Origin: Arthrobacter sp. FB24
Lineage (GTDB): Bacteria > Actinomycetota > Actinomycetes > Actinomycetales > Micrococcaceae
NCBI RefSeq assembly: GCF_000196235.1
Contig: NC_008541.1
Span: 3,162,001-3,226,000 of the forward strand
Length of the DNA stretch: 64,000 nt
Direction: 5' to 3'
Shown here: positions 61,015-64,000 of the stretch, piece after piece
How positions within the stretch are numbered: position 1 is the first letter of the stretch
How the letters are laid out: each line of letters starts with the position of its first letter
Notes under the pieces: model-generated
The model's database searches: none
What the model was told of the DNA's origin: nothing
Seen by the model: the letters and a program-made list of their open reading frames with translations, nothing else
Program-made: the position numbers and the translations under genes

Positions 61015-64000
61015 TCAGCCCCAGTGCGGCGGCTTCTGCTCCTGAAGCCAGGCGTCGTGGTCGTAGTCAGAAGCGTGATCGCCCCAGCGCTTCGGGTCAT
61101 CCTCGGCGGCCTTGTTCGGCAGCACTCCTGATGGAGCGCCGACACTGGCCGGCTGACGGGACCTGTCCGCGGCTAAATCGTCAGCCCCGCTGTGGGGGGC
61201 CTCCTGCCGGTCCGCTGCACTGCTGTTTGTATCCATGACGTTTTCGTTGATGCCTTCCGATGCTTCAGTGCCGCCGCCGCGGGGCTTATCCGGCGATGCG
61301 TCGCGCTGCTCCAAGGATACCGAGTGCGTGTCCCCGTCAGCCACACTGCCGGAGTCGCCACTTTCGGATTCGGCTCCTCCGATTGACCCGTTGTTGCCAC
61401 GGTCGGCGCTGTTCAGCGTCAGGTTGTCGACGTCGTCCTCGAAGAACGCCTGTGAGGTGGACGAGTAGCCGGTGACAACCGGCTTCTCCAGCCCGAGGTA
61501 TCCGCCGATGCGGTCGGCGCAGGCGGACGGGTCGGTGAAGACCTCGATCGTCCACAGCGGCATGTAGCGCCAGCCAAGCCGTTCCAGCAGTTGTGGCCGG
61601 AGCCTGCTCCGTTCCCGGACGCTCATGCGCCGGTACTGCTCAGTTCCGTCGGACTCGATTGCCACGGGCCGGGGGATTTCGGCGTCATCATGGCCAATTG
61701 AATTCACCGGATCGGCGGCAGCGGCAACGTCAAGCACGCCGTCATACTGATGCCAGACCCGGGCTCCGCGGGCACGCAGCCTGTCAGCCAGGTCTGCCAC
61801 GAGGGGGTCGGCCCCAAGCGCCTGCTCGCTCGCCGCGGCGCGGGACGCGGGCGTGCCCAGGTCGGTGTTGCCGGCAATCTCGCGGTCGAGCAGTTCATAG
61901 AAGTCGAGGGCGCCGTGGCTGAGGCGGCTGACGTCCAGGTCTTCGGGTGTAAAGCAGCTGAGCACATGCAGCGAACGCCGGGCACGGGTCATGGCCAGCG
62001 CAAACTTCGCCCGGCCGCCTTCGGCGGACAGCGGCCCGAAGTTGTGTAGCGCGCGGCCGTGCGGCGTGCGGCCGTAACCCGGGGAGAAGATCACATGGTC
62101 GCGGACCAGGCCCTGGGCCCGTTCCAGGTCAACCACCCGGAAGGATTCGGGGCCGGCTGTGAAGAAACTTGCCAGCAGCGGGTAGTTGGGCAGCTGCAAC
62201 CGAATGGCCTCGCCGATGCGTGCGGCGTGGCGGAGGCTGGCCGTGACCACGGCGAGGGAGGTTCTTGGCCGCAAGCGGGCATGCTCGAACACGAGGTCAA
62301 CCACCCGGTTGACCTCGGCCACGGCGGACTCCACGCCTTCCTGATCGGCGCTCGGCAGACCGGTGCCGTCCGGCAGGTACTCCACCAGCAGCGCACGGTC
62401 CAGCCCGGTGGCAGTCTGCCCCTCGGGGAGCCGGTGCAGTTGGCCGTCATAGAAACTCTTGCTCAGCTGCAGCACGAGGTCCTCGTCGACTGCCCGGTAC
62501 GCGCAAGTCAGGCGCCGGGTCGGCAACACCGAGGACAGCGCCGTGTAGGCACTCTCCACGCTTTGGTGGGCGGTCTCGCCGGCAGCCAACCGCTCGACGC
62601 CGACCGTAAACGTGCGGGGGCTGGCGATCTTGTCGTCGCCGAAGGCGATCACCTGCCTGGCCCGGGCAATGGCCGGAAGGACTGCCTGAAGGGAGGTCGC
62701 TTCGGCGTCGAGGATTACTACGGCATCGAACTTCTGCTCAGCCGGCAGCAGGCCGGTCATGAGGTAGGGGCTCACCGACCACACCGGCACCAGCATGGGG
62801 ACCAGGGCCGGCGCCTGCGCCGTCAGGGCGGCAAGGGTAACCCGGCCGTCCTTCAGGAGGCTCCGGAGCAGGTCCGCCTGCCGCGGGTTCTCGGCAATGC
62901 CGGCACGCCACCGTTCGGACAGCGTCCACCGCAGCCGTGCCGCGCCGCTGGCGATGTGGGCGTTGTCAGCCAGGCGGTATTCGGCTTCGAGCTGGCGCAG
63001 GGCATCGCCGTCGGACATCGCCAGGTAGTCGTCCCCGCTGATCATCGCTTCAAGGGCTGACTGCCACCAGGCAAGATCCAGCTCTGCCGCGACTGATTCG
63101 GCGGGCACTTCCCGCTCCGCCAGGTCCGCGAGCAGTTCCCCGAGTCCGTGCTCACGCATGTTCTCGATGAGAAGCGTCCGCTCCGGTAGCGTCTTGAGCG
63201 TCCGGGTGTCGGCAACCAGCCGCTCCAGGCGTTCCATCAGTTCCTCGTAGGGCGTGTGCTGAAGGTCTCCGCCCGCCTCGGTGTGCTTAATGGCCGCACC
63301 CAGCTGGGCAAGTTCACGGTCCAGGCTGCGGTACATCACGTTCACTTCGCCCAGGCCGGACGGCACTGCGGGGTGCCGCTGCGTTGTGGCGTAGTCCGCC
63401 CACAGAGCCCGCTGCTCCTGGACGAGCACCAGCGAACTGTGGAGGTCGGCGATGTGCACGCCGGGACGGACGTATTCCTTCGCCACGCGGCGCAGCCGGG
63501 ACCGCTGCATGGATGGCATGTCGATGTTGCGTTCGCGGCGCCACGGGGAGGTGGCTGTCGCGGAGATGAGGTCGTGGACCGGCCGGTCGAAGATGTCCGG
63601 GGTGAACTTGTCCAGGCTCTCCCTGACTGCCATCAGCAACTCGAGCTGGGCACCCCATTCGTGGAAGGTGGTACCAAGGCGGATCTGGGCGTGCTCGGCT
63701 ACTTCGTTCATGCGGTGGCGCAGCACTGGCAGGTTCTTCTCAACCGAGCGCGCAACGTCCTGCGCCTCTTCGGTCTCCTTGCGGGTCAGGAGCCGCGCGC
63801 CGTGCCAGGGGCTGGCCGTGGAAGCCCGGCTGAAACTGCCCAGTTCAGCTGCACGGCGAAGGCGTCCGGCCAGTTCCTCGCGGTCGCGGATATTGTCCAG
63901 CACACTACGCTTCAGGCGCACAGTGGTGGCGGGCGGCGTCGGCTGGATGGAGGTCAGCTCGGCCAGCGACTGCATGGCCTGATAGGGCGAGCAGCCCCAC
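61015..64000 (-). CDS. Superfamily 1 helicase with C-terminal nuclease-like domain (DUF4011-type), N-terminal part missing
   Basis: The frame is open to the window's right edge (at least 994 codons), so the N-terminus and the main Walker A lie outside. The visible part begins WGCSPYQAMQSLAEL, then a long helical region (about 1-400). SF1 helicase motifs follow: the Walker B-like FDAVVILDAEATSLQAVLPA, and motifs V-VI in FRVVDLERAQGLVRDHVIFS and KFALAMTRARRSLHVLS. A PD-(D/E)XK-like end domain has PVAIESDGTEQYRRMSVRER and LERLGWRYMPLWTIEVF, and a Gly/Ser/Asp tail of about 150 residues closes it. Such proteins occur in actinobacterial genomes and some related helicase-nucleases act in phage defence; the role here is not known. 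Confidence 0.82.
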   Translation of the reverse strand, partial: WGCSPYQAMQSLAELTSIQPTPPATTVRLKRSVLDNIRDREELAGRLRRAAELGSFSRASTASPWHGARLLTRKETEEAQDVARSVEKNLPVLRHRMNEVAEHAQIRLGTTFHEWGAQLELLMAVRESLDKFTPDIFDRPVHDLISATATSPWRRERNIDMPSMQRSRLRRVAKEYVRPGVHIADLHSSLVLVQEQRALWADYATTQRHPAVPSGLGEVNVMYRSLDRELAQLGAAIKHTEAGGDLQHTPYEELMERLERLVADTRTLKTLPERTLLIENMREHGLGELLADLAEREVPAESVAAELDLAWWQSALEAMISGDDYLAMSDGDALRQLEAEYRLADNAHIASGAARLRWTLSERWRAGIAENPRQADLLRSLLKDGRVTLAALTAQAPALVPMLVPVWSVSPYLMTGLLPAEQKFDAVVILDAEATSLQAVLPAIARARQVIAFGDDKIASPRTFTVGVERLAAGETAHQSVESAYTALSSVLPTRRLTCAYRAVDEDLVLQLSKSFYDGQLHRLPEGQTATGLDRALLVEYLPDGTGLPSADQEGVESAVAEVNRVVDLVFEHARLRPRTSLAVVTASLRHAARIGEAIRLQLPNYPLLASFFTAGPESFRVVDLERAQGLVRDHVIFSPGYGRTPHGRALHNFGPLSAEGGRAKFALAMTRARRSLHVLSCFTPEDLDVSRLSHGALDFYELLDREIAGNTDLGTPASRAAASEQALGADPLVADLADRLRARGARVWHQYDGVLDVAAAADPVNSIGHDDAEIPRPVAIESDGTEQYRRMSVRERSRLRPQLLERLGWRYMPLWTIEVFTDPSACADRIGGYLGLEKPVVTGYSSTSQAFFEDDVDNLTLNSADRGNNGSIGGAESESGDSGSVADGDTHSVSLEQRDASPDKPRGGGTEASEGINENVMDTNSSAADRQEAPHSGADDLAADRSRQPASVGAPSGVLPNKAAEDDPKRWGDHASDYDHDAWLQEQKPPHWG

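Noticed and set aside
1..64000. CRISPR arrays, insertion sequences, integrases and attachment sites
   Set aside because: I looked for spaced repeats, transposase motifs and tRNA-linked integrase genes. None were found; the tRNA-Ala at 55418 has no repeated 3' end nearby.

Overview
This window is high-GC chromosomal DNA from an actinobacterium, most likely a member of the Micrococcaceae close to Arthrobacter or Pseudarthrobacter. The evidence is the strong G/C bias at third codon positions, frequent GTG and TTG starts, probable leaderless starts, the fdxA-dapC-gltA and galU-rimJ-sepX gene orders, and an actinobacterial RsgA, IspH and DapC complement. It is mostly ordinary core genome with some accessory islands.

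Layout. 1-5287: gltA (5' part only), dapC, fdxA, two small genes, a membrane protein and typA. 5562-6512: an exported SGNH-hydrolase lipoprotein. 6657-19552: two complete peptide/nickel-type ABC importers on the minus strand. Each has a lipoprotein, two permeases and a fused double ATPase; one permease is unusually long, and a PH-domain gene on the plus strand splits the second system. 20195-21517: pncB. 21518-23802: an eroded segment with a broken DevR/DosR-like response regulator, a small cysteine-rich metallothionein-like gene and a 25-bp tandem duplication. 23803-32204: ychF, rmuC, ispH, a membrane protein, xseA, xseB, ppk2 and alaA. 32332-35835: a four-gene glycine betaine/choline-type (OpuC) ABC importer with its own promoter. 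36071-49505: rsgA, a pirin, an N-acetylglucosamine-kinase-like protein, a nitronate monooxygenase, a LysR/MFS pair, a PLP trans-sulfuration enzyme divergent from an Lrp regulator, an ArsR-type regulator under an elaborate operator, an MFS/Lrp divergent pair, corA and a ZapE-like fragment. 49502-55490: a probable rifampin phosphotransferase, a GerW-like protein, a secreted serine protease, an ABC-F ATPase and tRNA-Ala(CGC). 55549-64000: an NmrA-like protein, sepX/glpR, rimJ, galU, 5-formyl-THF cyclo-ligase, a Ruc-type FmdB chaperone, a SAF/CpaB protein and a large helicase-nuclease that runs off the right edge.

How it works together. The two peptide importers and the OpuC system each look like self-contained transport operons. 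Strong hairpins after the binding-protein genes probably let binding protein be made in excess of permease. Several regulator/target pairs are divergent (LysR/MFS, Lrp/trans-sulfuration enzyme, Lrp/MFS).

The signals most worth checking are regulatory DNA that matches adjacent gene function. A 19-bp element ahead of the rifampin-phosphotransferase-like gene agrees with the rifamycin-associated element (RAE) consensus at 16 of 19 positions, as I recall that consensus. A near-perfect CIRCE (HrcA) operator lies ahead of the Ruc-like gene. Four TTTGCAA-type repeats at exact 14-bp spacing, plus a 9-bp palindrome, lie over the promoter of an ArsR-family gene. I did not find a convincing wholly new multi-gene system. 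The 12-kb transporter block, the standalone ZapE-like C-terminal domain and the missing moeA/glp gene next to sepX are the best structural oddities. All family calls are from reading the translated sequence; no database search was run.
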